The position numbers were made by a program, and so were the translations under genes. This document shows, in pieces, positions 1 through 8,640 of a stretch of 64,000 bases of DNA. Under the pieces are notes generated by a model, which had not been told where the DNA came from, did no database searches, and saw only the letters and a program-made list of their open reading frames with translations. Source of the stretch: Bradyrhizobium sp. 1(2017) (GTDB lineage Bacteria > Pseudomonadota > Alphaproteobacteria > Rhizobiales > Xanthobacteraceae); contig NZ_CP050022.2 in the NCBI RefSeq assembly GCF_011602485.2, positions 4,856,001 through 4,920,000 of the forward strand. Direction: 5' to 3'. The stretch's first letter is position 1; each line of letters begins with the position of its first letter.

Positions 1-292
1 ATTGCGCGGCGCGTGCCTGCCGCCGCAGAAACGTCAGCACCTCCGCGTCCAGCATCAGCTCGTCGGTGCCATAGCCGCCGGGAACGCAGATCACGTCGAG
101 CTGCGGACAATCGGTGAAGGTGACGGTCGGCGTCAGCGCAATTACGGAATCGCTCGGCACCGGCTCGATGCGTTTCCAGATCAGATGGACCGCGACGTCA
201 GGCAGGCTGGAGAAGACCTGTGCCGGACCGGTGAGATCGAGTTGCGTGACGCGAGGAAAAACCAGAAGACCGATCTGCAACGGACCCGACAT
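1..292 (-). CDS. DJ-1/PfpI family protein, 3' end beyond window
   Basis: Reading the minus strand from the ATG at 290-292 gives a protein starting MSGPLQIGLLVFPRVTQLDL and containing the segment DVICVPGGYG, which is typical of the DJ-1/PfpI (class I glutamine amidotransferase-like) fold. It resembles the isonitrile hydratase subgroup. The catalytic cysteine region is not in the window because the gene runs off the left edge after about 97 codons. It is divergent from the GlxA-like regulator at 382, which carries the same fold, so the two may form a regulator/enzyme pair. Substrate unknown. Confidence 0.8.
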   Translation of the reverse strand, partial: MSGPLQIGLLVFPRVTQLDLTGPAQVFSSLPDVAVHLIWKRIEPVPSDSVIALTPTVTFTDCPQLDVICVPGGYGTDELMLDAEVLTFLRRQARAAQ

Positions 293-381
293 AGTCACCT
301 CGACATCGCGCTTGACGATGCAAGCCTGCCATGATGGCCTTGGGGTCGAAACGGCTTAATTCCCTCATTTTTGGACATGCC

Positions 382-1319
382 ATGATCGGCTTCCTGATCT
401 TTCCGGAATTCCAGTTGCTGGATGCGGCCGGACCGATCTCGGTGTTCGAGATCGCAAGACGCCACACGCCGCATGCGCCGCGCGTGATCACCGTCGCGGC
501 GAAGGCCGGCGCCGTGCGCAGCTCGTCGGGCACCGAGATGCTGGCGCGCAGCCTGCGATCGGCAAGCTCCGTCACGACGCTCTTCGTGGCCGGTGGCGAG
601 GTGTCGAAGATGCGGCGCGCTGCAAGACCACGATCGCCTTCATCCAGAGACTGGCGCGGCGCGGCGTGCGCATGGCCAGCGTTTGCTCCGGGGCCTATCT
701 GCTCGCGGAGGCCGGCGTCCTCGACGGACGCTGCGCAACCACGCACTGGTCGTGCACCCGCGACTTCATCGGACGCTATCCCAGGGTCAGGCTCGAGCCG
801 GACCAGATCTTCACGCGCGACGGCGGCGTATGGACGTCGGCCGGTATCACCGCCGGCATCGATCTGGCGCTCGCCATGATCGCGGAAGACCATGGCGAGG
901 ACATTTCGCAAGCGACCGCCAGGCAACTGGTGCTCTACCATCGCCGCAGCGGCGGCCAATCGCAGTTCTCGAGCCTGCTCGAACTGAAGACGCCGAACGG
1001 CCGCTTCGGCGGCCTGCTGTCATGGGTCCGCGAGAATCTGGATGCGCCGCTCACGGTCGAGGCGCTTGCCGAGCGCGCGGGTCTGAGCTCACGGCATTTC
1101 GTCCGCTCCTTCATCGCCGAAACCGGATCCACGCCGACCAAGGCCGTCGAGCGTTTGCGGGTCGAGGTCGCGCGCGAGCGGGTGCAATCCTCCGGCGAAG
1201 CGATCGAGCGCGTTGCGCAATCCACCGGCTTTCGCGATCCCGAGCGGATGCGCAGGGCCTTCATCCGCGCATTCGGTCAGCCGCCGCAATCGCTGCGGCG
1301 TTCGGCGCGAATTGCATGA
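382..1319 (+). pseudogene. GlxA-family AraC regulator split by a frameshift
   Basis: The first part (from MIGFLIFPEFQLLDAAGPIS, frame 1) is a DJ-1/PfpI-like sensor domain ending in LFVAGGEV; the second part continues one frame over with EDAARCKTTIAFIQRLARRG, the nucleophile-elbow region ASVCSGAYLLAEAG and a C-terminal AraC-type double helix-turn-helix (LTVEALAERAGLSSRHFVRSF). The two halves join perfectly if one G is added in the GAGG run near 597-601, restoring GGEGVEDAA. Expected length about 312 residues. This is either a natural inactivation or a homopolymer base-calling error. The start at 382 is chosen because similarity begins there; ATGs at 331/334 lie in frame upstream and neither site has a clear ribosome binding site. 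Confidence 0.8.
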
Positions 1320-1381
1320 GAGGCGCGAAAGACCGAGCTTAAGGGCCGCCGCCAGCGATCAGGCAATCACGCCGCGCGCGG

Positions 1382-2458
1382 TCATTTCGGGTTTGGGTCT
1401 GCAAGTCCGGCGCCGGGCTCCTCGAGGCGCCCGCTCCGCGCCAGCCGAACCGCGTTGCCGAGCGCGCGCGCCGCGTTCACCACCTCCTCCTGGAATTCGT
1501 CGTCTTCATCGAGCGCGCGGTGCGAGGTGGCGTATGGCTCCATATAGCCGACATAGCCGTCGAGCTCGCCGAAGCGCCCGGCCGAGATCAGCTGCATGTC
1601 GGTGAGCCAATCGGACAAGGCGCGCCGCACGCCCTCGGCGCCGACAGCATCGCCGTGAACGACGACGCCGAAATGCCGGCCGGCGAGATGGCGCGGATAG
1701 GACCAGCCTTTCAGCTCCATCGCCTTGGCTTCCGTGGCCTTCTTGCCGTGCGTCGAGGTCGGATCGGGATTGCCGCCGTCGGCGCAGACCATGCGGTCTA
1801 TCATCGCCTTGAGGCCCGACGGCACGTGATACCAGTTCACGGGCGTCACGATCAGGATGCCATGGGCGGCGACCCATAGCGGGTAGATCTCGTTCATCCA
1901 ATCGCCGGTCTGTCCCAGCGAATAGTTCGGGTAGCAGCTGCATGGCCAATGGCAGAGCGGCATCGCGGTCCCGACGCAGGATTTGCAGGGATAGATGGTC
2001 TTGCCGAACTCCGAGGCGAGCCGCGACAGATCGAGAATGTCGACGGCAAAGCCCATCTCGGCAAAGACCGGCTCGGCCAGCTTGACGAGGCGCCAGGTCT
2101 TGGACATTTCGCCAGGACAGGTGTGCTCGCTGCGGGCCGAGCCGTTGATGATGAGAATGCGCGGAATCTCGTCGGCATCGTCGTGCCGCCGCTGCGCCGC
2201 CAGCACGGCGGCGCGCGCATCGAGCCAGTCGACGGCGATGTCGTAGTCCGGGTCGGAAAAGCCCGCGCCCGCCTTTCGCGTCCGCGGCGCCTTGCGCGAA
2301 TGGCTGTAGGCGTCCCAGGCGGCGCCCACGATGGCGTCGAGCTCGCGTTGCAACGGCGCAAAGGCGGGATCGACGAACTGGCTCTTGTAACGCCGTTCGA
2401 ACTCGTCGCGCGACAGCTTGACGGGCGGCATCCCCTTGCGAACGTCGGCTTCCGTCAT
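1382..2458 (-). CDS. flavodoxin-fold NAD(P)H-dependent oxidoreductase
   Basis: A 358-residue protein with an N-terminal helical extension (about residues 1-100) followed by a flavodoxin-like / NADPH-dependent FMN reductase domain: RILIINGSARSEHTCPGEMS is the phosphate-binding loop for FMN, and VTPVNWYHVPSGLKAMIDRM is the second flavin-loop region. A cysteine-rich stretch (YPCKSCVGTAMPLCHWPCSC) is unusual and could bind metal. Start at the ATG at 2458 because AGGAG lies nine bases upstream; a longer reading frame upstream has no coding character. Cytosolic reductase, substrate unknown. Confidence 0.85.
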   Translation of the reverse strand: MTEADVRKGMPPVKLSRDEFERRYKSQFVDPAFAPLQRELDAIVGAAWDAYSHSRKAPRTRKAGAGFSDPDYDIAVDWLDARAAVLAAQRRHDDADEIPRILIINGSARSEHTCPGEMSKTWRLVKLAEPVFAEMGFAVDILDLSRLASEFGKTIYPCKSCVGTAMPLCHWPCSCYPNYSLGQTGDWMNEIYPLWVAAHGILIVTPVNWYHVPSGLKAMIDRMVCADGGNPDPTSTHGKKATEAKAMELKGWSYPRHLAGRHFGVVVHGDAVGAEGVRRALSDWLTDMQLISAGRFGELDGYVGYMEPYATSHRALDEDDEFQEEVVNAARALGNAVRLARSGRLEEPGAGLADPNPK

Positions 2459-2488
2459 GCTGGCTCCTGGCGAAGTCGTCATCCGACC

Positions 2489-2513
2489 AACCCGGGGCGC
2501 TGCGCGCGGTTCC
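2489..2513 (-). promoter_or_regulatory. possible EcfG-type promoter (GGAAC-N16-GGTT)
   Basis: On the minus strand GGAAC is followed 16 bases later by GGTT, 31 bases before the flavodoxin-like gene start. EcfG/RpoE2 sigma factors of alphaproteobacteria read GGAAC with a 16-17 base spacer and a CGTT-like -10; one -10 base deviates here, so this is tentative. Confidence 0.3.
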
Positions 2514-2519
2514 CAATGC

Positions 2520-2720
2520 CTATTGGCGAACGGCGTCCTGCGGCGCGTCGAAGCGCGCGATGCGCTGGCCAAGCCGCCACAGCTCGATGCGGCGCATCTG
2601 CACGAGCGCCGCGGCCTCGCGCTTGGCCTGCTCGTCATTGTCGCAGACGAGATTGGTGCATCCGAACACCTGGCCATCCGGATCGATCTGGAATGCGCGG
2701 TAATGCTTCATGTTCCGCAC
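2520..2720 (-). CDS. small conserved-type hypothetical protein
   Basis: A 66-residue protein (MRNMKHYRAFQIDPDGQVFG) of the kind common in Bradyrhizobium: a short beta-strand opening followed by an alpha-helical stretch with paired acidic and basic residues (NDEQAKREAAALVQ) and ELW. The GTG at 2720 is chosen as start because GAGGAG sits seven bases upstream and the codon shares its G with the TAG stop of the preceding gene (TAGTG), a classic coupling arrangement. The ATG at 2711 is the alternative. Function unknown. Confidence 0.6.
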   Translation of the reverse strand: MRNMKHYRAFQIDPDGQVFGCTNLVCDNDEQAKREAAALVQMRRIELWRLGQRIARFDAPQDAVRQ

Positions 2721-2929
2721 TATGATTCTCCTCGTCTCGGGTAGACGGGTGCGCTCAGCCAGTCAGTCAGGTTCGATGTCACTTCGTTCTGCTTGGCGCG
2801 TCGCAGCAGCATCTCGCGCTCCTTGCCGGGCGGCAAGGACAGCGCGCGATCGCGGGCATTTTCGGCGAACGTCGCGAGCCGCTCCTGGAGCGACTGGGTC
2901 TGTTTCCTGCGGTTACGTTTGGCGGTCAT
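2720..2929 (-). CDS. small basic hypothetical protein
   Basis: A 69-residue, very basic protein starting MTAKRNRRKQTQSLQERLAT, mostly predicted helix, ending LTDWLSAPVYPRRGES. It is translationally coupled to the next gene through a one-base stop/start overlap at 2720, so the two are probably made together. The ribosome binding site before the ATG is weak (GTGAAAGACC). Not recognised; the basic N-terminus could contact nucleic acid. Confidence 0.6.
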   Translation of the reverse strand: MTAKRNRRKQTQSLQERLATFAENARDRALSLPPGKEREMLLRRAKQNEVTSNLTDWLSAPVYPRRGES

Positions 2930-3168
2930 TGGTCTTTCACGGTGGATTTGAGATGGAAGAAGGCTGGGCCCCGGCGGGAGGATGGCACCGGGGCCCGAGC
3001 GCTAGTTAGTCACGTCGCATGTCAGTCAAGCCGCTGCCTGGTCGGGGCGGCCCGGTCCGGCAGCGTTCGCAGCTTCGGCCGCAACTTGCGGTTCCATCAT
3101 TTCAATAAGTTAACGCGGCGTGATTTTGCGTTCGGGACAGACGCGCTGCCATCTTCGCCGACTGCGCC

Positions 3169-3194
3169 GGAACCGAAATGCTGATTCGCAGGTT
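3169..3194 (+). promoter_or_regulatory. possible EcfG-type promoter (GGAAC-N17-GGTT)
   Basis: GGAAC at 3169-3173 and GGTT at 3191-3194, 17 bases apart, upstream of the 94-residue basic protein at 3260. Spacer and -35 fit the EcfG/RpoE2 consensus; the -10 differs at one base. It lies just ahead of the 13-bp tandem repeats, which would be in the 5' leader. Confidence 0.35.
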
Positions 3195-3197
3195 CAA

Positions 3198-3249
3198 GAA
3201 CGACTTGCGAGAACAGCTTGCGAGAACGACTTGCGAGAACGACTTGAAG
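3198..3249. repeat. four head-to-tail 13-bp repeats before a gene
   Basis: The unit GAACGACTTGCGA occurs at 3198-3210, 3211-3223 (GAACAGCTTGCGA), 3224-3236 and 3237-3249 (GAACGACTTGAAG). The last copy changes at its end so that it runs into the AGGAGG ribosome binding site of the gene at 3260. Repeat number could therefore alter leader length or folding of that mRNA. Confidence 0.85.
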
Positions 3250-3259
3250 GAGGATCATC

Positions 3260-3544
3260 ATGGCGAAAGCAGCATGGAAGCGGCCGGGTTCACCGATCGG
3301 CCGCAAGGGACCGCGCAAGGCCAATCCCGCGTACAAGCGCCGCGTGCGGCAGCCCTGGACGCCTGCGGATGTGAGCAAGCTGAAACAGCTCGCGAAGGGA
3401 AACACGCCGACCGGCGTGATGAGCATCAAGCTTCAGCGCCCGGTCGCGGCCATTCGCAGCAAGGCGCAGCGCGAAGGAATTTCACTGCGGCCGGCCAACC
3501 GCTCGCCCTACAACCGGCGAACCAAAGCGGCGAAGCGGCGTTGA
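3260..3544 (+). CDS. small basic protein with SANT/Myb-like helical segment
   Basis: A 94-residue protein with about a quarter Lys/Arg. After a basic proline-rich N-terminus the segment WTPADVSKLKQLAKGNTPTG, followed by IKLQRPVAAIRSKAQREGI, has the tryptophan-helix-turn-helix spacing of SANT/Myb-like or GcrA-like DNA-binding helices. Start is firm: AGGAGG is six bases before the ATG. Probably a chromosomally encoded DNA-binding accessory protein, but no partner is evident. Possible stress control by the EcfG-like sequence at 3169. Confidence 0.7.
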   Translation: MAKAAWKRPGSPIGRKGPRKANPAYKRRVRQPWTPADVSKLKQLAKGNTPTGVMSIKLQRPVAAIRSKAQREGISLRPANRSPYNRRTKAAKRR

Positions 3545-3850
3545 TCCTTGCACCGCCGGGTGACAACCGGACACAACGGGGACGATGGACGTGGCGCTCA
3601 TTTTTCCGGTTTCTGCCCACGACATCAGCGCATCGGTACGCGCCGACATCTGACCCGTTCCCGGCGCGTGCAGCCTGATGCATGCTTCATTCACACCACA
3701 AGCCGGGAGGCAGCGGCTCTGGTCCGGAGGCTGCAGGTCCGGCGACCGCAACCACTCGCTCATCTGCGGAAACGCCAGCAATATAGTCGTTCTCGACCGC
3801 GGCTTGACGCAGGAAGCGGAACCACTCTTCACCAGTCGTCATTGTGCTGC
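3545..3850. other. 306-bp interval without a supported gene
   Basis: No reading frame here has coding character. Near the right end GGAAC at 3818-3822 and CATT at 3840-3843 are 17 bases apart, a weak EcfG-like promoter match; transcription would then begin very close to the ATG at 3851. Confidence 0.5.
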
Positions 3851-4051
3851 ATGGTCGATGAAACGAGAGCGCTCCTGGCCCGCGCCGAAGCCGCGATAGC
3901 GGAGGCGAAGCGGCTTGCGGAAGTCAATCTCGCTTGGCGGAACTATACTGCGGAGGCGATCGACCGAATGTTTAGGGGCTTTCGCTTCCTGCCTGCTTCG
4001 GACAAGCCACGGTATCCTCAGGACATGCCCGATCGGGGGGGGGAGCCTTGA
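3851..4051 (+). CDS. small helical protein, paralogue of the gene at 8641
   Basis: A 66-residue protein whose first 45 residues form one amphipathic helix (MVDETRALLARAEAAIAEAK...). The pattern E-x-x-ALL-x-RAE, then RL, N, WR and MF is shared with the 67-residue protein at 8641, so both belong to one small family. The ATG at 3851 is chosen because similarity begins there; the open frame extends upstream without coding character. No clear ribosome binding site is present. A run of nine G (4035-4043) lies near the 3' end and sets the final frame. Function unknown. Confidence 0.55.
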   Translation: MVDETRALLARAEAAIAEAKRLAEVNLAWRNYTAEAIDRMFRGFRFLPASDKPRYPQDMPDRGGEP

Positions 4052-4226
4052 GGCTCTCTTCTGCTGACGCGAACCTCGACCGGCCGAGAAACGTATCGGG
4101 CATCTCTAGCCGAAGTGTCTGATAGGACAACCTCAGTGCCTCTTCGGCGAGCGTCCTGCACTCCCGTAATTCGACTGCTTGAGCGCGAAACTCCCGAATT
4201 TCCGTCAACAAATCGCATCGGCGCAT
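3972..4226 (-). CDS. small hypothetical protein, helical
   Basis: An 84-residue frame starting MRRCDLLTEIREFRAQAVEL with a helical, charged N-terminal half similar in style to small soluble proteins of rhizobia. GGGAG eight bases before the ATG at 4224-4226 supports translation. Its 3' third overlaps the convergent gene at 3851-4051 by 80 bases and passes through the same G9 run, after which it is rich in proline and less convincing, so the true C-terminus may differ. Function unknown. Confidence 0.4.
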   Translation of the reverse strand: MRRCDLLTEIREFRAQAVELRECRTLAEEALRLSYQTLRLEMPDTFLGRSRFASAEESLKAPPPDRACPEDTVACPKQAGSESP

Positions 4227-4380
4227 GCTGTGTCTCCCTCGTACAAGCGGGAGCGCGACCGGTCTCTCAGTCACCGGCACCTACGAGGCAGAGCCCCGGC
4301 CAGCGATATCGGCAAAATAGACCAAAGCACCGCAATCAACCACTCACAAATTCGAGCTACTGGCGGGAATACCCGGTTAC

Positions 4381-4425
4381 GCATGATCTTTCCGGAAAAC
4401 CGCTTCGCACTTTTCCGGATCATGC
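4381..4425. repeat. palindromic intergenic repeat (GCATGATC... type)
   Basis: Starts GCATGATCTTTCCGGAAAAC and ends TTTTCCGGATCATGC, giving an imperfect 45-bp inverted repeat. Sequences of this type are widespread between genes in Bradyrhizobium and relatives. It lies in the 310-bp space between the small gene at 4226 and the 3' end of the Crp-type gene, where nothing else was recognised. It may act as a transcript end structure. Confidence 0.8.
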
Positions 4426-4536
4426 CTTAAGGGCAATAGAACCCGGAAGCCTCCGGGCTCTGCTTCGGCGAGCGTCACGAGCAGAGAGGAAATATTGCGG
4501 ATGACGACTCCTCCTCGTCCGACCGTGCCGATCGCG

Positions 4537-5286
4537 TCAAGCGCCACGCCGATAGAGTTGCAGATAGCTCGATGAGTACAGCGCTGCGTCCCTGAGTGCA
4601 TCGAGATCGGGGATGGTCAGCGTCCGCTCCCGCAGCACGATGAGACCGGTTCCGCGCAGCTCTTGAACGGTGCGATTGAGATGGACCACCGACAGCCCGG
4701 TGGCATCGGCGAGATCCATCTGCGTAATCGGCATGGTGCAGGAATTGCCATCGACCATTCCGACCGGGCGAAGCCGTTCGAAGATCTCGCAGAACAGATG
4801 TGCGACGCGCTCCAGAGCTGTGCGGCGGCCGAGATTGATGGCCCATTCGCGCTGGATGGCGTTGTTGACCAAGCTCTCGCACCAGAACGCTTCCGCAAGC
4901 GAGCGGTCGGCCGCCATGAGGCTCTCGAAGCGCGCGCGCTTGATCTCGGCGTAGACTGCCGGCGTCAGCGTCGCGATGGAATGATCCATCACCGGGAGCA
5001 GAAACGCATGCGCGTCGCAGCTTTCCCCCGGAAAGATGAAATTGACGATCTGGCGCCGGCCGTCCTCGAGCGTCTTGTAACGGCAGAGCCAGCCCGACAG
5101 CACGATGCGGACACTGTCGACCGGATCCCCCTCCGTGATCAGGTCCTCGCCTGGACCCGCTCGCTGCAGACCTTCAAGCACGGCAAATTCGAGTGATGCA
5201 CCGGCCGTGGCCGGAAAAGGCCTCAGCAGGTTCAGCCGGCGAACGACGGGTTCGACCAGGCTGCGGTCCGTCAGCGACAACGACAT
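4537..5286 (-). CDS. Crp/Fnr-family transcriptional regulator
   Basis: A 249-residue regulator: cyclic-nucleotide-binding beta-roll (about residues 30-140; GEDLITEGDPVDSVRIVLSG, GRRQIVNFIFPGESCDAHAF) and a C-terminal Crp-type winged helix (PITQMDLADATGLSVVHLNR). No Fnr-type N-terminal cysteine cluster is seen, so oxygen sensing by iron-sulfur is unlikely. Its ATG overlaps the TGA of the CheB-CheR-kinase fusion (TGATG), so the two are co-translated. This links the regulator to the signal sensed by that fusion; ligand unknown. Confidence 0.92.
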   Translation of the reverse strand: MSLSLTDRSLVEPVVRRLNLLRPFPATAGASLEFAVLEGLQRAGPGEDLITEGDPVDSVRIVLSGWLCRYKTLEDGRRQIVNFIFPGESCDAHAFLLPVMDHSIATLTPAVYAEIKRARFESLMAADRSLAEAFWCESLVNNAIQREWAINLGRRTALERVAHLFCEIFERLRPVGMVDGNSCTMPITQMDLADATGLSVVHLNRTVQELRGTGLIVLRERTLTIPDLDALRDAALYSSSYLQLYRRGA

Positions 5287-8200
5287 CAGTCAGCCACCAT
5301 CGGCGTGTGGAACGTACGCTTACCCAAGGGGATGACGATCGTACATTGCAGCCCCGCAGGGCTGAATGCCAACGTGGTCTGCCCCTTGAACTCGAACGCC
5401 AGCGTACGCTCCAGAAGCTCCGTGCCAAAGCCCTTTCGCGGCGGCGGCTTGACCTGTGGCCCGCCCCGCTCGCGCCATTCGAACACCAGCCCCGAAGGGT
5501 CCGTGCTCTCGTCGAGGCGCCAGGAGATATCGATGCGCCCGCTCGGTTGACTCAAGGCGCCGTATTTCAGCGCATTGGTCGCGAGCTCATGGATCGCGAG
5601 CGCGAAGGTCTCGGCAGCCTTGGGCTGGAAGCGCACTTTGGGGCCGGAAACCCGCATCTGCTCGCCTTCGCGGGCGTTGTAGGCCAGGAGCTCCTCGACC
5701 ACGAGATATTCGAGATCGACGCCGCCTTCGGGATCGCGGGTCACCAGGGCCTGGGTGCGGGCGAAGGCGTTGAGCCGGCCGTCGAGATGAGCGGCGTATT
5801 CCTCGACGGTGGAGCTCGTTTCCGCCGAACGGCGGGCGATCGACCTGACAACGCCGAGCGTGTTGCGGACGCGATGCTGGAGTTCAGCCAGCAGCAGGCG
5901 CTGCCGCTCCTCGGCGCGGGTGATCGCGGTGACGTCGATGAAGGTAATGACGACGCCGGCGATGAAATTGTCGATGCTGCGATAGGGCAGGATGCGCACG
6001 ATGTAGCGCGTGCCGCTGTCCGGCGCGCTCAGCTCTCGCTCGGCGCTCGCAAGCGTGCGCAGCACGCGGCGAACGTCGTCATAGAGCTCCTCGATCGGGA
6101 TGCGTGCCTTGATATGGGCAATGGGGCGACCCGTATCGGTCTCGACGAGGTGCAGGACCTGCGTGATCGCCGGTGTGAAATTCATCACGCGCAAATCATT
6201 GTCGAGGAACACCGTGGCGATCTGCGTGCTCTCGAGGAAGTTCTTGAGATCGCTGGTGGCGCGCGTCAGTTCCTGGACGCGATGCGCCAGCTCACCGTTG
6301 ACGGTGGTCAGCTCCTCGTTGACCGACTGCAATTCCTCGCGCGAGGTCTCGAGCTCCTCGTTGGCGGATTGCAGTTCCTCGTTCAGCGACTGATATTCCT
6401 CGTTGGAGGATTTCAGCTCCTCATTGGTGCTCTCGAGCTCCTCGATGGTCGCCTGGAGGCGCTCGCGCGTGGCGCGCAGCTCGCTTTCGAGACGCTCGAC
6501 GTGCTCGGTGCGCACCAGCGCGTTGGGATTGCCTTGATCGGCCTCGATCGCCCGAACCGGCCCATCCTTGAACAGAACGACGAAATTGCGGTGGCCGCCG
6601 GCGCCTTCCTGGATCGGCTCGACAGTGATGTCGACGAGGATACGGTGGCCGTTCACCCCGAGCTGGACCTGCTCTGCGTGGGCAGGCTCGTTGGTTTCCG
6701 CGGCGCGGCTGAGCGCGGTGCGCAATTCGAGCCTGAGATCGCGGTGCACGAGCTGAAGCAGGTCGAGCGTGGCCGTGCCCGCCGTGGGCTCGATGTAGCG
6801 GCCCGTCCTCCCGGAGAAATGCAGGATCTGGAAATTGTCGTCGGTGATGACATAGGCCGGCGCATATCGCTCGGCGATGCGCTGGGCGCGGCGCTCCAGT
6901 CCGACGTCGGGACCGAAGGAGCGCACCGGCGGCACCTCCACAGGAGCCCTGCCCGCCGAGGTCGTGATCGGAAACTCCGGCGGCAGGCGCGTTCCGGTCT
7001 CGAGCTTCTTGAAGATGCGGGCGCGACGGTCGACCGGCGCGAACAGTTTCGGGTGCCGCGTCACGTTCTCGGAATTGCCGAGGAACAGATAGCGCTCCTG
7101 CAGCAGCGCGAAATGGAACAGCGGGATCACCCGGTTCTGCAATTCGGCATTGAGGTAGATGAGCAGGTTTCGGCAGGAGACGAGGTCGAGCTTGGAGAAC
7201 GGCGCGTCCTTGATGACGTTGTGCTGCGAGAAGATGCACATCTCGCGCAGCTCCTTCACCACGCAATAGGTGTCGCCTTCCCGCACGAACCAGCGCGCCA
7301 GGCGCTCGCCGGTCATGTCGGCCTCGATGCTGGTGCGATAGCGGCCGACGCGCGCGGTCGCCAGCGCTCGGCCGTCGATGTCGGTGGCGAAGATCTGCAC
7401 CTGCGGCGGGGAGTCCATCCGCGCCATGTGCTCGCGCAGGAGAATGCCGATCGAATACGCCTCCTCGCCGGTGGCGCAGCCGAGCACCCAGACGCGCACC
7501 TGCTGGCCGGCGCCCCTGTTCTCGAAGATCTTCGGGACGATCTGCGTCTCCAACACATCGAATTCGCGCTTGTCACGGAAAAACTCGGTGACGCCGATCA
7601 GGAGATCGTTGAAGAGATGCTGCGCTTCGTCCTTGTCGTTCCGCAGGAAATCGACATAGGCCGGAATTTCGTCGATCTGGATCACCTGCATGCGCCGTTG
7701 CACGCGGCGCAGGAAGGTGTTCTGCTTGTAGCCGTGGAAATCGTTGCCGGTTTTGTTGCGCAGGATGTCGGCGATGCGCGACAGCGAGGTCGCGGCCGCG
7801 GCCAGCACCTCGTCAAAGCCCTGCTTCTCCTCCAGGCGCCTGAGATGGCGGGCATAGACCTGGATATGCTCCGGGATGTCCTCCGGCGGCAGCACATAGT
7901 CGGCGATGGCGGCGGGGGTGTTGCCGTCGATCAGATGCTCGGTCTCTTCCTCGCTGGCGAGCTTTTCGGCGATGGCGAGGCCGCCGTGGTCCTTCAGCGT
8001 CGCGGTACCGAGCGTGCCGTCACCGCCGGTGCCGGCAAGGATGACACCGATGGATTGCTCGGCGCGTTCTTCGGCCAGCGACACCAGGAAGCTGTCGATG
8101 GTGGCGCGCTCGCCGGGCGCCTGCTCGGCCTTGCGGATCGCGAACCGGTCGCCATGAATCGTGGTGATCATCGCAGGCGGGCACAGATAGATCGTGCCGC

Positions 8201-8456
8201 CTTCGATCGCATGACCATCCCTGATATCGGCGACCTTACCACCATTGGACCCCTGCACGATGCCGCGCAGCCGCGGCTCGTCGAACGCCTCATGATATTG
8301 AAGCGCCAGCACGATGGCCTGATCAGCCCCGAGGGTCAGCTTGGCGAAGAAGCGTTCGATGCTTTCCAGCGCACCGGGTGAGGCGCCGACACCAATGATC
8401 AGCGGGGCCTTGATCTGGCGCTCTCCATCGACCGGCTGGTCGCCGACTTCATGCAT
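5286..8456 (-). CDS. CheB-CheR-PAS-HWE histidine kinase fusion
   Basis: A 1056-residue cytosolic fusion. Domains in order: CheB-like methylesterase (about 17-200; Ser26 in GASPG, His55 in QYHEAF, Asp146 in GTGGDGTLG), CheR methyltransferase (about 210-470; SAM loop VWVLGCATGEEAYS), PAS-like region, a long coiled coil of ELxSxNEE repeats (LKSSNEEYQSLNEELQSANE), a PAS domain, and a HWE kinase (QHRVRNTLGVVRSIARR with the phospho-His, ELATNALKYGAL N box, WRERGG for the W-x-E). Start ATG at 8456 is where CheB similarity begins; upstream frame is non-coding. It overlaps the downstream Crp-type gene by one base. All catalytic residues seem intact. Likely signals to a single-domain regulator such as that at 10180. 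Confidence 0.93.
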   Translation of the reverse strand: MHEVGDQPVDGERQIKAPLIIGVGASPGALESIERFFAKLTLGADQAIVLALQYHEAFDEPRLRGIVQGSNGGKVADIRDGHAIEGGTIYLCPPAMITTIHGDRFAIRKAEQAPGERATIDSFLVSLAEERAEQSIGVILAGTGGDGTLGTATLKDHGGLAIAEKLASEEETEHLIDGNTPAAIADYVLPPEDIPEHIQVYARHLRRLEEKQGFDEVLAAAATSLSRIADILRNKTGNDFHGYKQNTFLRRVQRRMQVIQIDEIPAYVDFLRNDKDEAQHLFNDLLIGVTEFFRDKREFDVLETQIVPKIFENRGAGQQVRVWVLGCATGEEAYSIGILLREHMARMDSPPQVQIFATDIDGRALATARVGRYRTSIEADMTGERLARWFVREGDTYCVVKELREMCIFSQHNVIKDAPFSKLDLVSCRNLLIYLNAELQNRVIPLFHFALLQERYLFLGNSENVTRHPKLFAPVDRRARIFKKLETGTRLPPEFPITTSAGRAPVEVPPVRSFGPDVGLERRAQRIAERYAPAYVITDDNFQILHFSGRTGRYIEPTAGTATLDLLQLVHRDLRLELRTALSRAAETNEPAHAEQVQLGVNGHRILVDITVEPIQEGAGGHRNFVVLFKDGPVRAIEADQGNPNALVRTEHVERLESELRATRERLQATIEELESTNEELKSSNEEYQSLNEELQSANEELETSREELQSVNEELTTVNGELAHRVQELTRATSDLKNFLESTQIATVFLDNDLRVMNFTPAITQVLHLVETDTGRPIAHIKARIPIEELYDDVRRVLRTLASAERELSAPDSGTRYIVRILPYRSIDNFIAGVVITFIDVTAITRAEERQRLLLAELQHRVRNTLGVVRSIARRSAETSSTVEEYAAHLDGRLNAFARTQALVTRDPEGGVDLEYLVVEELLAYNAREGEQMRVSGPKVRFQPKAAETFALAIHELATNALKYGALSQPSGRIDISWRLDESTDPSGLVFEWRERGGPQVKPPPRKGFGTELLERTLAFEFKGQTTLAFSPAGLQCTIVIPLGKRTFHTPMVAD

Positions 8457-8640
8457 GGCTCTGGTAGCTTTCGTTCGCTGGCCGGGACAACGAGCGCCCG
8501 ATCCCTGCAGATAGCAGAAATCGATAATACCCCAACAGATCAAAGACAAAAGCGTCGCGATGCGACTTTCGGCATCCGGCCTCGCCGTTGTCAGCCACGA
8601 CCGGAAGGTCCATATTCGGCCGGTAGCGCAGGAACCCGTG

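Noticed and set aside
3198..3249. Short tandem repeats as a CRISPR array
   Set aside because: Units are 13 bp and contiguous with no spacers, and there are no cas genes in the window.
5193..8381. Open frame of 1062 codons on the plus strand
   Set aside because: It lies opposite the CheB-CheR-kinase fusion, is full of arginine/alanine/glycine repeats typical of antisense high-GC frames, and has no domain.
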